From positions 1 to 64,000 of the forward strand of contig NZ_JXKM01000012.1 in the NCBI RefSeq assembly GCF_001885905.1: DNA of 64,000 bases. Direction: 5' to 3'. This document shows positions 17,036 to 26,355 of this stretch, one piece after another; the stretch's first letter is position 1, and each line of letters opens with the position of its first letter. A model generated the notes under the pieces. It made no database searches, was not told where the DNA came from, and saw only the letters and a list, made by a program, of their open reading frames with translations. The DNA is from Enterococcus devriesei (lineage in GTDB: Bacteria > Bacillota > Bacilli > Lactobacillales > Enterococcaceae). The translations under genes and the position numbers were made by a program.

Positions 17036-17326
17036 TTATTGAATAGCCTTTGCGGCTTCAATAATTTGTGCTTCCACTTTATCCGCACCGATTCCTGTCA
17101 AAAACGCCATCGCCTTGATTGCTGGAATCTTATACTCAGTCGGCAACATCGTCGTTGAGATCAACATGTCTGCTTCATCTTGTTTAGAGGCTGCTTCGGA
17201 AATTTTGATCTGCATAATTTCCACTGGCATTTGATTTCTAGCAAATAGATCCTCGACTTTTTTCATTACCACCGTTGATGTTGCAATTCCTGCTCCACAA
17301 GCTACTAATACGCGAATTTTTTTCAT
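17036..17326 (-). CDS. PTS galactitol-family EIIB (module 2)
   Basis: The 96-residue phosphocarrier has its active cysteine in RVLVACGAGIATSTVVMKKVEDLF (Cys10), followed by the typical ISTTMLPTEYKIPAIKAMAFLTGIG segment. It is the phosphate intermediate between the EIIA at 17435-17911 and the EIIC at 15680-16948. A 108-bp gap separates it from the EIIA gene. Confidence 0.92.
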   Translation of the reverse strand: MKKIRVLVACGAGIATSTVVMKKVEDLFARNQMPVEIMQIKISEAASKQDEADMLISTTMLPTEYKIPAIKAMAFLTGIGADKVEAQIIEAAKAIQ

Positions 17327-17434
17327 GATAAATATCTCCTTTTTCTTTTTTGTTATTTAGTTAACTGCGAAAAGTTGGACTGAAATCCTTTTTCTCTTTA
17401 GTGTATTTTTCTTTCAGTTAAAAAAGTGGTTCAA

Positions 17435-17911
17435 CTATAACTGGTTTTTTTCGATGATCGTGATTAATTCAGTTTCTGTTGTTGCCAATAATAGCTCTGC
17501 TAAAACGGCTTCATTTTGTAAAAGTCCCATCAAAGATTGCAACATTTCCAGTTGCGCATGGGGTTGATTTAGTCCTAAGACAAAGATGATCTGTGCTTTG
17601 ACTTGTTGATTATTGTCCTCCATGCTGTAAAAACTCACTGGGTCTTGCAAGGTAATCACCGCAACGAATTCTTCTAAGATGCACTCGGCATCTGTATGTG
17701 GAATCGCCGCACCAAAATTCACTAACTGAATTCCGGTTGGAAAAGTCGCTTCTCGTTTTCTAATTCGTTCTAAAAAGTCTTCCCGCACCCAACCAAGATC
17801 TGAAGCTTTGGCAGCAATCTGCTCAAATAGCTCATCTCGGGAAGAAAAATTTTCCTGTGTGAAAACCAATGGTGCCTTCACATACGAACTTAGTGTCGTT
17901 TCTCCCATCAT
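17435..17911 (-). CDS. PTS fructose/mannitol-type EIIA (GatA-like, module 2)
   Basis: The 158-residue EIIA-2 protein has its phosphorylated histidine in FGAAIPHTDAECILE, after REATFPTGIQLVN. The ATG at 17911 forms an ATGA overlap with the TGA of the upstream regulator, and GGAGGG lies four bases before it, so translational coupling is likely. A TTG four codons earlier overlaps the ribosome site, and a second ATG follows directly. In module 2 the regulator and the PTS genes are thus one transcript, unlike module 1, where a repeat and a terminator lie between them. Confidence 0.9.
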   Translation of the reverse strand: MMGETTLSSYVKAPLVFTQENFSSRDELFEQIAAKASDLGWVREDFLERIRKREATFPTGIQLVNFGAAIPHTDAECILEEFVAVITLQDPVSFYSMEDNNQQVKAQIIFVLGLNQPHAQLEMLQSLMGLLQNEAVLAELLLATTETELITIIEKNQL

Positions 17912-19989
17912 TTCGCCCTCCAATAGTCATCGTTGAATTTCTTCAACGCTTTACGAATGTCTTCCTTTGTTTTTGCCTCTTCCATAGCTACCAACTGTTC
18001 TTCTCCTGCCAGGCTCATCATTTCAAAAATCAAATCTAAATGCTCCTCCTTGTCATTCGAAGCTAGCAAGATTACCGTATGAATTTTTCCGCCATCTTCA
18101 GTTGGTATGCCTTTTTTTACAATCCCTAAACTGATTCCCACACCGATTGCCCCCGCTTCTGATACCGTATGAGGCAAGGCGATTTTATTTCTTAAAACCG
18201 TATACGGCGGCAACGACGGCATTTCTTTTTTCAGTGCTTGAATATAATCTTCTGTAATGATTTGCTGGCGCTCCAGCGGTATAGCCAACGCATCTAAGAC
18301 GTCGTTCCAGCTGATCGCCTCTTCAAAGATTTGGATCGTTTCTCCTTTTAACAAGTCAATCAAATGTGGCCGCTTCTTTTCTAAGATCTTCGACTCTTTC
18401 GGTGCGAATAAATCCAATAGCTCTTCGTAAAAACTTGCTTCGTCGATAATCTCAGCATGTTTCTTTACCACCGCTAAAATCTTTTCTGGCGTCACAATCT
18501 CGGATTGGACAATTGCTGTAGAACGTAAGACCCGTTCTCTTAGTTGGCGCTTTTCTTGTTCAGATAAAAAGTTACTAACTACAAAGACTTTTTTCTCTGT
18601 CTTTAGCGGTACTGCCGAAAAAATAAATTCCGTTTCATGCTCTGTACGATAAAATTCCCGTGCTGACATGGTTGCGACAAAATCAATTTCCGGCAATAGA
18701 TTTTTCAACGTATTCTCCAACAAGACCGCGATTGAGATACCATTCGGACACACGATAATCGCTCGTTTACGATTTTCTGGATGAATGATCTCACTGCTTT
18801 CTACGATATGACTGCCGATAAACAAGGAAATAAAAAATAATTCGGTATCCGGAATCGGTTGCTCAAAAAATCGTTCCAACGGACCACTGGCTTCTTTCAC
18901 TAGATAAAAGAGTGAAAAAAGATTGGCATCCTTGTTCTCCTGATAAAACTTCGTTTGCAGATTCAAATGATACTTGATTCGATAGTAGGCCGGCCGCATG
19001 TGGACCAGCAGACGATCTAACAGTTTTTCTTTGTCTTCCAAACTCACACCGGCGATTTTTTCAAAATTAGCGATGACGCCTTCCAGTGCTTCCTTCATTT
19101 TATTGATCTCTTTAACGGAAAGAATATCGCCTCGCGACAAGTTCGTCGTCAGCAGCAGCATTGTCAGGTAGACTCGCTCATTTTCACTTAAGCCATCGAC
19201 ATCCCAAATCACGCGATCCGCTGCTAAATATTCCTTCGTATCGGTCAGTTCGCGATAATTGATCTTAAAGCTGTAAGAAATCAACTTCCCTCGCTGTGCC
19301 CGCCGAATCATCAAAATAATCAATAATGGCAACGTCTTTAAGCGTTCATCCGTAAACTGAACTTCCAGTTCTTCCTCAACCAGTTCTACCCGTTTGTTAA
19401 AGGTCTGAATCTGCTGGGCATCTATGTTGGCAAACTGAATAATCAACTGGATTCCATTATAGGTCGTCGCTAAATTGTTCAATAAGTCCGACAGTAAATT
19501 GCGTTTGTTCCACTCATCACCATGAATGAAATAGCCTTTCTGACGGGTGTATTTCAAATCCAGCTCATAGCCCTGAATCGCTTGCGTCACTTCCTTTAAA
19601 TCTCGTAGAACCGTATTACGGCTGACTTTCAATTCATCAATGAAATGATTCAAAGATAAATAATCCTCTTTACTCAGTAACATCAGCTGGATCAAAGCTG
19701 CGCGTTCTTTACTTGAAAAGACATAATCCTCTGTCGCCTCTCCTAACGCCTCATCACCACCCTTATAGATTGAAAGAATTTCATTAGCAATTAGAAAATG
19801 ACCATTTTTCGTACGCTTAATCTCACTCAGCTTCTCATCCAACAACGAATCATTGATTTTCTTCAAGGCGTAATTCAATTGGCCTCGCGTCAAATCAAAT
19901 TTTTTACATAACATCTTGCTAGTAATCTGGGGGTTGTTGATCAGCTCAACAAAAATTTGATTGGTTCGTTCTTCTAAATTCATTGTCAT
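17908..19989 (-). CDS. PRD-containing PTS-controlled transcriptional activator (MtlR/LicR type), module 2
   Basis: The 693-residue regulator is a full-length paralogue of the one at 11764-13857. It has an N-terminal HTH (TSKMLCKKFDLTRGQLNYALKKIND), a second HTH (LSLNHFIDELKVSRNTVLRDL), two PRDs (LLVHMRPAYYRIKYHL carries a PRD histidine), an EIIB-like cysteine in AIIVCPNGISIAVLLENTL and an EIIA-like histidine in NKIALPHTVSEAGAIG. It is expected to switch on the downstream EIIA-EIIB-EIIC-dehydrogenase genes. A cre-like site lies about 25 bp upstream, suggesting carbon catabolite control. Confidence 0.92.
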   Translation of the reverse strand: MTMNLEERTNQIFVELINNPQITSKMLCKKFDLTRGQLNYALKKINDSLLDEKLSEIKRTKNGHFLIANEILSIYKGGDEALGEATEDYVFSSKERAALIQLMLLSKEDYLSLNHFIDELKVSRNTVLRDLKEVTQAIQGYELDLKYTRQKGYFIHGDEWNKRNLLSDLLNNLATTYNGIQLIIQFANIDAQQIQTFNKRVELVEEELEVQFTDERLKTLPLLIILMIRRAQRGKLISYSFKINYRELTDTKEYLAADRVIWDVDGLSENERVYLTMLLLTTNLSRGDILSVKEINKMKEALEGVIANFEKIAGVSLEDKEKLLDRLLVHMRPAYYRIKYHLNLQTKFYQENKDANLFSLFYLVKEASGPLERFFEQPIPDTELFFISLFIGSHIVESSEIIHPENRKRAIIVCPNGISIAVLLENTLKNLLPEIDFVATMSAREFYRTEHETEFIFSAVPLKTEKKVFVVSNFLSEQEKRQLRERVLRSTAIVQSEIVTPEKILAVVKKHAEIIDEASFYEELLDLFAPKESKILEKKRPHLIDLLKGETIQIFEEAISWNDVLDALAIPLERQQIITEDYIQALKKEMPSLPPYTVLRNKIALPHTVSEAGAIGVGISLGIVKKGIPTEDGGKIHTVILLASNDKEEHLDLIFEMMSLAGEEQLVAMEEAKTKEDIRKALKKFNDDYWRAK

Positions 19990-20014
19990 CCCTCTTTACA
20001 TCCTCAATTTAAAC

Positions 20015-20029
20015 TAAAAACGCTTACAT
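20015..20029 (-). promoter_or_regulatory. candidate cre (CcpA) site upstream of the module 2 regulator
   Basis: On the minus strand the sequence is ATGTAAGCGTTTTTA, matching the cre consensus at all fixed positions except the C near the right end. It lies 26 bp upstream of the regulator start, a position that would allow repression of the whole operon. Confidence 0.5.
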
Positions 20030-20065
20030 TGATAGCTTCTTTGTTCCCAAATAATTCAGTGTTTT

Positions 20066-20197
20066 TTATGCAACTTGATACTGATTAATACAATTTTTCA
20101 CAAAAAAAAAGAAGCAAGCTTCAAAAACACTTGAATACCAGTAAAAACCAAACATTGCATTCTGGTTTTTCACTACTTATTATGCAACTTGGTACTG
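20066..20197. repeat. direct 18-bp repeats in the module 2 to aldehyde dehydrogenase gap
   Basis: TTATGCAACTTGATACTG (20066-20083) recurs with one change at 20180-20197. Between them lies a stem with AAAAACCA (20143-20150) and TGGTTTTT (20163-20170). These are the only structures I see in the 363-bp gap 19990-20352 apart from the cre-like site and the dehydrogenase terminator. They may be regulator binding sites for the divergent-looking promoter region of module 2, but no function can be assigned. Confidence 0.5.
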
Positions 20198-20292
20198 TAA
20201 TTCTTCACTCATTTTAACAGGAGTCCCATTATTTGTCTGTTCTTTATGTAAGTAAGACTTTACTGTTTTTTTTAGTAATCTTGGCTATTACA

Positions 20293-20333
20293 TAAAAAAA
20301 GAGCACGAAAGAACCAATAAATCGTTCTTTCGT
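20293..20333 (-). terminator. terminator downstream of the aldehyde dehydrogenase gene
   Basis: A perfect 10-bp stem (ACGAAAGAAC at 20305-20314 with 20324-20333) is followed on the minus strand by GCTC and a T-run. Confidence 0.88.
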
Positions 20334-20352
20334 CCCCTTAGTTTTACATTCT

Positions 20353-21813
20353 TTAAAATGGATACTGACCTTTTCCTGATTTCGTCGTCACCCATTGAAC
20401 CCGAGTAAATTCTTCTAAGACCCACTGCCCATTGAAGCGTCCGATCCCAGAATTTTTTTCTCCACCAAAAGGTGCGTTGGGTTGATCATCCACGGTCAAG
20501 CCGTTGATATGACACATCCCTGCCTCGATCCGATTAGCCACGGTTCTTCCTTTGTCTAAATCCTTCGTGAACAATGCACTAGATAAGCCGTATTCTGTAT
20601 CATTAGCAGCTTTGATCGCAGCCTCCGTATCTTTGACTTTCAAAATTGGCAGAACTGGACCAAAAATTTCTTCGTGGAAAATTTCTAACGCCGCATCTTC
20701 TGATACTAATACAAAAGGTTCCACTAATTGCTCATTGATCTTTCCTTCGACTAAAAATTTAGCACCAGCTTGCTGTGCTGTTTGAATGATTTTTTGAATC
20801 TGATCTGTTTGCTTTTGATTAATAATTGGTCCAACGATTGTACTTTCCTCTGCAGGATTTCCCGTGACTAACGCCTTGACTCGCGCTACTACTTTTTGAA
20901 CAAATTCATCAAAGACTGCATCAACCACAATTGCTCGATTGGCAGCCATGCAAATTTGGCCTGAATGCATGAATTTACTTACGACTAATGCATGAGCGGC
21001 CTCTTCAAGATCTGCGTCTTCCAATACAATAAACGGCGAGTTCCCGCCTAATTCCAAAGCAACCTGTTTGATTCTTTCACCACTCATGGCCTGACTGACA
21101 ATGTTTTTACCGACTGGCGTTGAACCCGTGAAGGAAATAAAACCAGGAATCGGATGACCGACGAAATAGTCCCCGATTTCACTACCGCTGCCGACAGTTA
21201 CATTGACCAAACCTTTCGGAACACCGGCTTCTTCAAAAATTCTAGCTGGCAGCAGTCCACCAGTTACCGGGCTGTCACTAGCTGGCTTGATCACCACACC
21301 ATTTCCCGCAGCTAGCGCAGGCGCTAAGGAACGCATCGTCAAGTGAAAGGGAAAATTCCATGGACTAATGATCCCGATTACCCCAACGGGACGATGGGTC
21401 ACAAAACTTTCCTCTCCTGGCGTATTGGTAGGTAAAAGCTGGCCTTCTAATCGCATCGGAAAGCTGGCAGCTTCCTCGGTGATCCCTTTTGCTAAACTGA
21501 CCTCCAGCCCGGACTTAATCTTCGTGGCGCCACCTTCTTTGATCAGCCACTCAATGATTTCAGCCTGCTGCTCCTCGATTAGTGCCGCCGCTTTTTCCAT
21601 GACCGTGCTACGCTCTTGCGGTGTTTTAGCCATCCATTCTTTTTGTGCTTTTTGAGCCGCTTGATAGGCTGCATCAACATCTTCCGAGCTCGCACCTTGG
21701 ATCTTCAGAATCGTTTCTTGTGTATAGGGATTCTGATCTTCATTTACATGCTCTGAGTCATTTCCTCGCTGCCAAACTCCGCCAATAAACTGATTTTCGA
21801 ATCGTTTTTCCAT
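20353..21813 (-). CDS. NAD(P)-dependent aldehyde dehydrogenase
   Basis: The 486-residue enzyme oxidises an aldehyde to the acid. It has IISPWNFPFHLTMRSLAPALAAGN with the catalytic Asn, SFTGSTPVGKNI (cofactor site), the general base in ELGGNSPFIVL, the nucleophile in HSGQICMAANR (about residue 290) and EIFGPVLPI. It is most like the benzaldehyde/vanillin-type dehydrogenases such as YfmT. I start at the ATG at 21813 (GAGAGGTGGAG before it) rather than the GTG three codons upstream. It stands alone between the sorbitol operon and PTS module 2; a role in clearing aldehydes formed by polyol breakdown is only a guess. Confidence 0.92.
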   Translation of the reverse strand: MEKRFENQFIGGVWQRGNDSEHVNEDQNPYTQETILKIQGASSEDVDAAYQAAQKAQKEWMAKTPQERSTVMEKAAALIEEQQAEIIEWLIKEGGATKIKSGLEVSLAKGITEEAASFPMRLEGQLLPTNTPGEESFVTHRPVGVIGIISPWNFPFHLTMRSLAPALAAGNGVVIKPASDSPVTGGLLPARIFEEAGVPKGLVNVTVGSGSEIGDYFVGHPIPGFISFTGSTPVGKNIVSQAMSGERIKQVALELGGNSPFIVLEDADLEEAAHALVVSKFMHSGQICMAANRAIVVDAVFDEFVQKVVARVKALVTGNPAEESTIVGPIINQKQTDQIQKIIQTAQQAGAKFLVEGKINEQLVEPFVLVSEDAALEIFHEEIFGPVLPILKVKDTEAAIKAANDTEYGLSSALFTKDLDKGRTVANRIEAGMCHINGLTVDDQPNAPFGGEKNSGIGRFNGQWVLEEFTRVQWVTTKSGKGQYPF

Positions 21814-22035
21814 ATTCTCCACCTCTCTATCCTTCCATCATAGAATGCGCTTTCAACAAAAGGCAAAAAATAGGCTCAAAAAAGGAGACACCCTCGCGTC
21901 TCCTCTTGTTTCTTAATGAAAATCCTAATGTTAACTAAGTCTTACACTGCTGATAGTTTTCTTTCATAGCACTCCACTTAAAAGCTAAGATAAAATCTGA
22001 TTGAAAGGATCAAACGTTTCAAAGAAGGCTATCAT

Positions 22036-22389
22036 TTATTGAATGCCAATCCTCGTTCCAATTTGGATTGTTGGCATTGTCTTTTCTTCTACATAGAGTG
22101 TCCCTGGCAGTTCTGCTAATGTCGAACCATCAAAGCGCAACGTAATATGCCCTAAATCATCAAGGTTTTTCTTAACGACATCTCCCACCGCCATAATCTC
22201 AAAAACTTGATCGTCAAAGAAAAAATTCATCCCTGGAAGGATTTCCCCAGTCGACGGAATCAAGTCGATATTGTAACAGTAATCTGCTAATGTATCCGGC
22301 GCTTCATCTCCAAAGAAAATCAACATTCCTTCTGCCTGAAACATCTCCGCTTCGGGTCCAATTTTAGTCACTTGTGTCTCATAAATCAT
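22036..22389 (-). CDS. srlB: PTS glucitol/sorbitol EIIA
   Basis: The 117-residue phosphocarrier matches the glucitol-specific EIIA family, with the phosphorylatable histidine in KNLDDLGHITLRFDG. The start at 22389 was chosen because GGGAGAG lies six bases upstream; three earlier in-frame ATG or TTG codons overlap this site. It is the last gene of the sorbitol operon, 35 bp after srlE. The 222 bp between it and the aldehyde dehydrogenase start contain no gene. Confidence 0.93.
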   Translation of the reverse strand: MIYETQVTKIGPEAEMFQAEGMLIFFGDEAPDTLADYCYNIDLIPSTGEILPGMNFFFDDQVFEIMAVGDVVKKNLDDLGHITLRFDGSTLAELPGTLYVEEKTMPTIQIGTRIGIQ

Positions 22390-22424
22390 TTTCATCTCTC
22401 CCAACGACTGCATTTCTTTCTATT

Positions 22425-23423
22425 TTAACTATACATCCCGAAACTTGCCAACCATGCTACAATCACGCGTGGAACACCATTCAAGAACCGTGAATACAAT
22501 ACAGACGGAACGCCAACCTCTACGGTTTCAGCTTCCGCTTCCTCTAGTCCTAATCCAACCGGGATAAAGTCCGCCGCATTTTGAGTATTGATAGCAAACA
22601 ATGCCGGCAAGGCAAGTTGCGGAGGAATGTTTCCTTTACCGATTTCCACACCGATTAAGGTCCCTAAGATTTGACTGATAACCGCGCCAGGCCCCAACAA
22701 TGGCGACAAGAATGGCAAGGAACAGATAAAGCCGATGATCACTAAACCAACAATATTACCAGCAAGAGGTTTCATCATGTTGGCGAAAACTGTTCCGATT
22801 CCAGAGCCTTGGATGATCCCAATCAGTAAGGATACAAAGGCCATAAATGGAATCACGGTATTGATCATGGTTTGGACACCTTCACGAGCTGACTGATTGA
22901 AGGTCGCTACAACTTTCCCTGCGCCCATACCGATCTTAGCGATAAAACTTTGCTGTTCGGCACGTTGCTCGGTAATTTTTTTATCTGTAGAATATTTGTA
23001 CTTCTTTTCTTCCGTCGGTGCAGCCGTTGCACTGAAAGTAGTTTCATTCTCATCTGCTAAGGTGATTTGGTCCGCGCCAACAGCCGAAACATAGATTTCT
23101 TCGGTAATATATTGCGCCAAAGGACCACTTTTTCCGGTGGGAACAATATTAATTGTCGGAATATTTTTTTTCGGATAGATACCGCAACGTAATGTACCGC
23201 CACAATCAATGATCGCTAAAGCGATTTCATTATCAGGGATAGAGGTTTTGAAGCCATTGACCGGCTCCATACCTGTCAATTCAGCGATCTTATCAACGAT
23301 TGCCGGCTTTTCTCCACCACCCGTCACATAAATAAATTTATGTTTTTCCTCGGTCGGTGTGATGATTAACGGTCCACCGAATCCACCATTCCCTTTTACA
23401 ACTTTGATACTTTTATAGGTCAT
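22425..23423 (-). CDS. srlE: PTS glucitol/sorbitol EIIBC
   Basis: The 332-residue protein has an N-terminal EIIB domain with phosphocysteine motif [17 protein letters not shown] (near residue 70), a linker, and a C-terminal membrane domain ([42 protein letters not shown]) ending [17 protein letters not shown]. It forms the sorbitol transporter with SrlA and receives phosphate from SrlB. The start at 23423 follows GGAGGG; an in-frame TTG five codons earlier overlaps that site. Confidence 0.94.
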   Translation of the reverse strand: MTYKSIKVVKGNGGFGGPLIITPTEEKHKFIYVTGGGEKPAIVDKIAELTGMEPVNGFKTSIPDNEIALAIIDCGGTLRCGIYPKKNIPTINIVPTGKSGPLAQYITEEIYVSAVGADQITLADENETTFSATAAPTEEKKYKYSTDKKITEQRAEQQSFIAKIGMGAGKVVATFNQSAREGVQTMINTVIPFMAFVSLLIGIIQGSGIGTVFANMMKPLAGNIVGLVIIGFICSLPFLSPLLGPGAVISQILGTLIGVEIGKGNIPPQLALPALFAINTQNAADFIPVGLGLEEAEAETVEVGVPSVLYSRFLNGVPRVIVAWLASFGMYS

Positions 23424-23447
23424 TTTTTCGCCCTCCAAATTTTCGAA

Positions 23448-23999
23448 TTAGTCTACCATTTTGACTGTTTTGCTCAATTCTACCCCTTGCTGCTTGCAGA
23501 CAAATGCGGTGGTAAAATCGGTGATCCAACCGCCAATAAAGTTCATCACTAATCCCACTAACATGTAACGAATTGCCAGCTCCATCGAGTTCAACCCCAA
23601 TGCGGTAATTCCTTGAGCAATCCCCATCCAAACAAACAACTCCCCTGGATTGATATGAGGAAATACACCGTTACTTGTATGACAAAACTGAGCCAAAGAA
23701 GCATAATAGCTTGGTTTGTAGTATTCAGGAATAAAGCGGCCCATCGTAAATGACATCGGATTTCCTAACATGAAAGCTGAAATGAACGGCAAAACCAAAT
23801 AACGAGTCAATGGATTTTTTGAAGACGCCTTCGCAACCTTCGTCACTCGATCTTCACCCAAGAAGGCAATTAACGTATTCATCGCCACCATTAAAAGTAA
23901 TACGACAGGAACGATCCCCGTCATCCAGCTGATAAATGTTTCTGCACCTGTTTGGAAAAGCCCCATAAAGCCTTCCGCAAATTTAATAAGAAATTCCAT
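23448..23999 (-). CDS. srlA: PTS glucitol/sorbitol EIIC
   Basis: The 183-residue membrane protein begins MEFLIKFAEGFMGLFQTGAETFISWMTGIVPVVLLLMVAMN and has the conserved LPFISAFMLGNPMSFTMGRFIPEYYKPSYYASLAQFCHTSNGVFPHINPGEL region of the glucitol EIIC family. With the membrane half of SrlE it makes the sorbitol channel. It lies 2 bp after gutM and 24 bp before srlE, so the transport genes are translated as a tight set. Confidence 0.94.
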   Translation of the reverse strand: MEFLIKFAEGFMGLFQTGAETFISWMTGIVPVVLLLMVAMNTLIAFLGEDRVTKVAKASSKNPLTRYLVLPFISAFMLGNPMSFTMGRFIPEYYKPSYYASLAQFCHTSNGVFPHINPGELFVWMGIAQGITALGLNSMELAIRYMLVGLVMNFIGGWITDFTTAFVCKQQGVELSKTVKMVD

Positions 24000-24001
24000 T
24001 T

Positions 24002-24484
24002 TTAAACACTTCCTTTAGAAAATTTTGTTTGAATCGATTGTTTAAGCATTGAGAGGTGAAGCCCAACATTCATCACTGGCGATACAGGCTTCGTATCTTG
24101 ATAATTGCCTTTTTCCACTTCTAAATAGATTTTTTTCGCATTCAAAGCAGCCTGTCTTGTCAATCTGTTCTCCTTCTCAAACACCGGATGCTGTTCATTT
24201 AACTCACGGATATTCAAACCGACAAATTGTTTTTTCGGCTTAAAACGAGCTAGGATCGTAATCCCCTGCATCATTTCCGCTTCATCGATTAGACCCATTT
24301 GATTAACTGAAAACATCAAAATTGTTCCTGACGTCAGCTTTCCAGGTCGACGGCCAATCGCCACCTTGCCTTTTTTTCGTAAGCGAGCATAGACCATACT
24401 GAAATTTTTAATTTGTTTTAATCCTAAACATGTTTGGATAATATAAGCGGCAATTGCAATGATTCCTAAAAATAGAATGTTCAC
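24002..24484 (-). CDS. gutM: glucitol operon activator protein GutM
   Basis: The 160-residue protein has one N-terminal membrane helix (ILFLGIIAIAAYIIQTCLGL) followed by a soluble part with RLRKKGKVAIGRRPGKLTSGTILMF, the GutM/SrlM signature. In other bacteria GutM is an accessory activator of the glucitol operon; how it senses the signal is not settled. Translation starts at a GTG at 24484 after GGAGAGG. It lies between the PRD regulator and srlA, the usual place. Confidence 0.92.
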   Translation of the reverse strand: MNILFLGIIAIAAYIIQTCLGLKQIKNFSMVYARLRKKGKVAIGRRPGKLTSGTILMFSVNQMGLIDEAEMMQGITILARFKPKKQFVGLNIRELNEQHPVFEKENRLTRQAALNAKKIYLEVEKGNYQDTKPVSPVMNVGLHLSMLKQSIQTKFSKGSV

Positions 24485-24486
24485 CT

Positions 24487-26334
24487 TTAAACCTCTCCTT
24501 CCATCAACAATCGTGTATAGTCTTCTTTTGAAGCAATAACCTTTACTTGTTCTCTTAAACGAGGGTTTGAGGAAATAGTAAAAATCGTATCATAAAAACT
24601 TAATAATTCGTCTTCCGTTTCCAATGTTAATTCAGCAGGTATAGCCACTAAAAAGACTAGCTCAATCTCTTCGATGGAGGTCTGTTGCTGGTAGGAGCCG
24701 ATTGTGGCGATGATTTGATCACTTTGCGTATTGATGCCATGAGGAAAAGCGATGCCGTTTTCAATCACGGCCGATTCCTCTTGAGCTTTTCTCAAAATAT
24801 AATTTTTGAATGCATCATTGGCTAAGGACTTTTGTTGTAATTGCATCAACATTTGAGACAGATTCTCCTCATAAGACTTTTCCGCATCTAGTCGTTCAAA
24901 GGTAAGGTGGATCGTATCAAAAGATGCGGCTTTAGAGGCTATTATTCGCTTCCACTCACTCAACAGCCAATGATCATTGAACAGATCCGTCAGCTTGATA
25001 AGGGTCGTCGGTACCTCCGTCTCTTTTAAAGGGATCGTAGTAAAAATTGCAAAATACCGATCCAAGTCCTTCGTTCGGTATTCATCCTCTGAGTAGTGGG
25101 CTATTTGGACATTTGGCCCCAATACATTGGCAAGCTGTCGTTTAATCATTAAAGCAGTTCCTTTTCCGGTGTTGCAAACGACCGCAATTTCTTTTGTCGA
25201 ATCACTTTTTTCGACCTTTAGTGCCAATTCAAAATAAATTGCCAAATAAGAAACCTCAGTAGCAGGTTTTGGTTTTCCTAAGAAATCTGCCAGCGCCTGG
25301 ATACCAATATCCGCTAACTCATATGAAAAAGCATGTTTGTTTTTAAAATCCGAACCAAAAATATCATAAGTCTTCACATGAAACAGAATTCGATTAATCA
25401 GGAACATAAAATGCGCATGTAAATTATTAAATAATTCCGATTCATCGACTGTGATAATTACGGCTTCGTGGATCTTTCGCATCATCAGCTTAAACATTTT
25501 CTGAACGACTTCATGGTCACCTTTGTTTTCTGCCACCATATTGTTATTGAAAATATTTAAAGGAAAACAAAGGAAATCAAATTCCGCTTGACTAAGGGTC
25601 ACACTGTAGTCTTCCTCTAAGGCAATTCGCAGCTCCTCTAATAGCGGATCCTCCGAAAAATAGTTGACATAAAAAGGAATTCGTTCAAGCAACAACGCTC
25701 CTTGACGTATCCGGTCCAATGTTAGAACAATCACTTTCTTTAGCAAGCCGGCAGTTCTAAAATCCAATTTTTTCGCTAAGCAAATTTTTTGAATCAGGGC
25801 AAGACTACTTTCAAATAACGGTTGATTCTCTAAATAGTCGTAGGCATGATAAAGGTATACAAGCCTTAGATTTTCCTCTTTTCCATGAATGATCAATCCC
25901 TTATTCGGCGTGCCAATCAACGCAATCTCAAAAGCTGCCAATACATGCTTTAAATTTCTTAGATCCTTGTTCACTGTAGAACGGCTGACATCCAACAGTT
26001 CAGAGAGATCATCGATCATGATATGCTCCGTCTGATTAATAAAGCAGTTGATGAGAACCGCCATCCGTTTAGAACTAGAATTAAAGTCCATCTGTTGCTT
26101 CAAACTTCCATCCATCACTTCATCAAACTGTGTGGGATCAATCACTTTTAATTGATAAAAACCTCCTATATCAACAATTTTCAATACATGTTCCAGTTGT
26201 TCATTCAATAATTGAATCGTCTTTTTCACCGTTTGGGTGCTAGTGTCGGTGACTTGTTTCAAGTCTTCTAAACTTAGGCGATCATGCGTAATAAAATGTT
26301 GCAATACTTGGTACCAACGATTGACTAATGCCAT
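24487..26334 (-). CDS. gutR: PRD-containing sorbitol operon regulator (GutR-like activator)
   Basis: A 615-residue regulator with two N-terminal helix-turn-helix regions (LSLEDLKQVTDTSTQTVKKTI; IDDLSELLDVSRSTVNKDLRNL), PRD domains through the middle, an EIIB-like cysteine in IAVVCNTGKGTALMIKRQL and a C-terminal EIIA-like domain with NGIAFPHGINTQSD. This is the PTS-controlled activator type found in sorbitol operons of lactobacilli. I prefer the ATG at 26334 (GGGTGG upstream) to the TTG at 26355 that directly abuts srlD. It is cotranscribed with srlD and gutM. Confidence 0.88.
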   Translation of the reverse strand: MALVNRWYQVLQHFITHDRLSLEDLKQVTDTSTQTVKKTIQLLNEQLEHVLKIVDIGGFYQLKVIDPTQFDEVMDGSLKQQMDFNSSSKRMAVLINCFINQTEHIMIDDLSELLDVSRSTVNKDLRNLKHVLAAFEIALIGTPNKGLIIHGKEENLRLVYLYHAYDYLENQPLFESSLALIQKICLAKKLDFRTAGLLKKVIVLTLDRIRQGALLLERIPFYVNYFSEDPLLEELRIALEEDYSVTLSQAEFDFLCFPLNIFNNNMVAENKGDHEVVQKMFKLMMRKIHEAVIITVDESELFNNLHAHFMFLINRILFHVKTYDIFGSDFKNKHAFSYELADIGIQALADFLGKPKPATEVSYLAIYFELALKVEKSDSTKEIAVVCNTGKGTALMIKRQLANVLGPNVQIAHYSEDEYRTKDLDRYFAIFTTIPLKETEVPTTLIKLTDLFNDHWLLSEWKRIIASKAASFDTIHLTFERLDAEKSYEENLSQMLMQLQQKSLANDAFKNYILRKAQEESAVIENGIAFPHGINTQSDQIIATIGSYQQQTSIEEIELVFLVAIPAELTLETEDELLSFYDTIFTISSNPRLREQVKVIASKEDYTRLLMEGEV

Positions 26335-26355
26335 CTTATTACCACCCGCTTTCAA

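Noticed and set aside
11764-19989. PRD regulators as BglG-type RNA antiterminators
   Set aside because: Both lack an N-terminal CAT RNA-binding domain and instead have helix-turn-helix regions plus EIIB and EIIA domains, as in DNA-binding activators such as MtlR.
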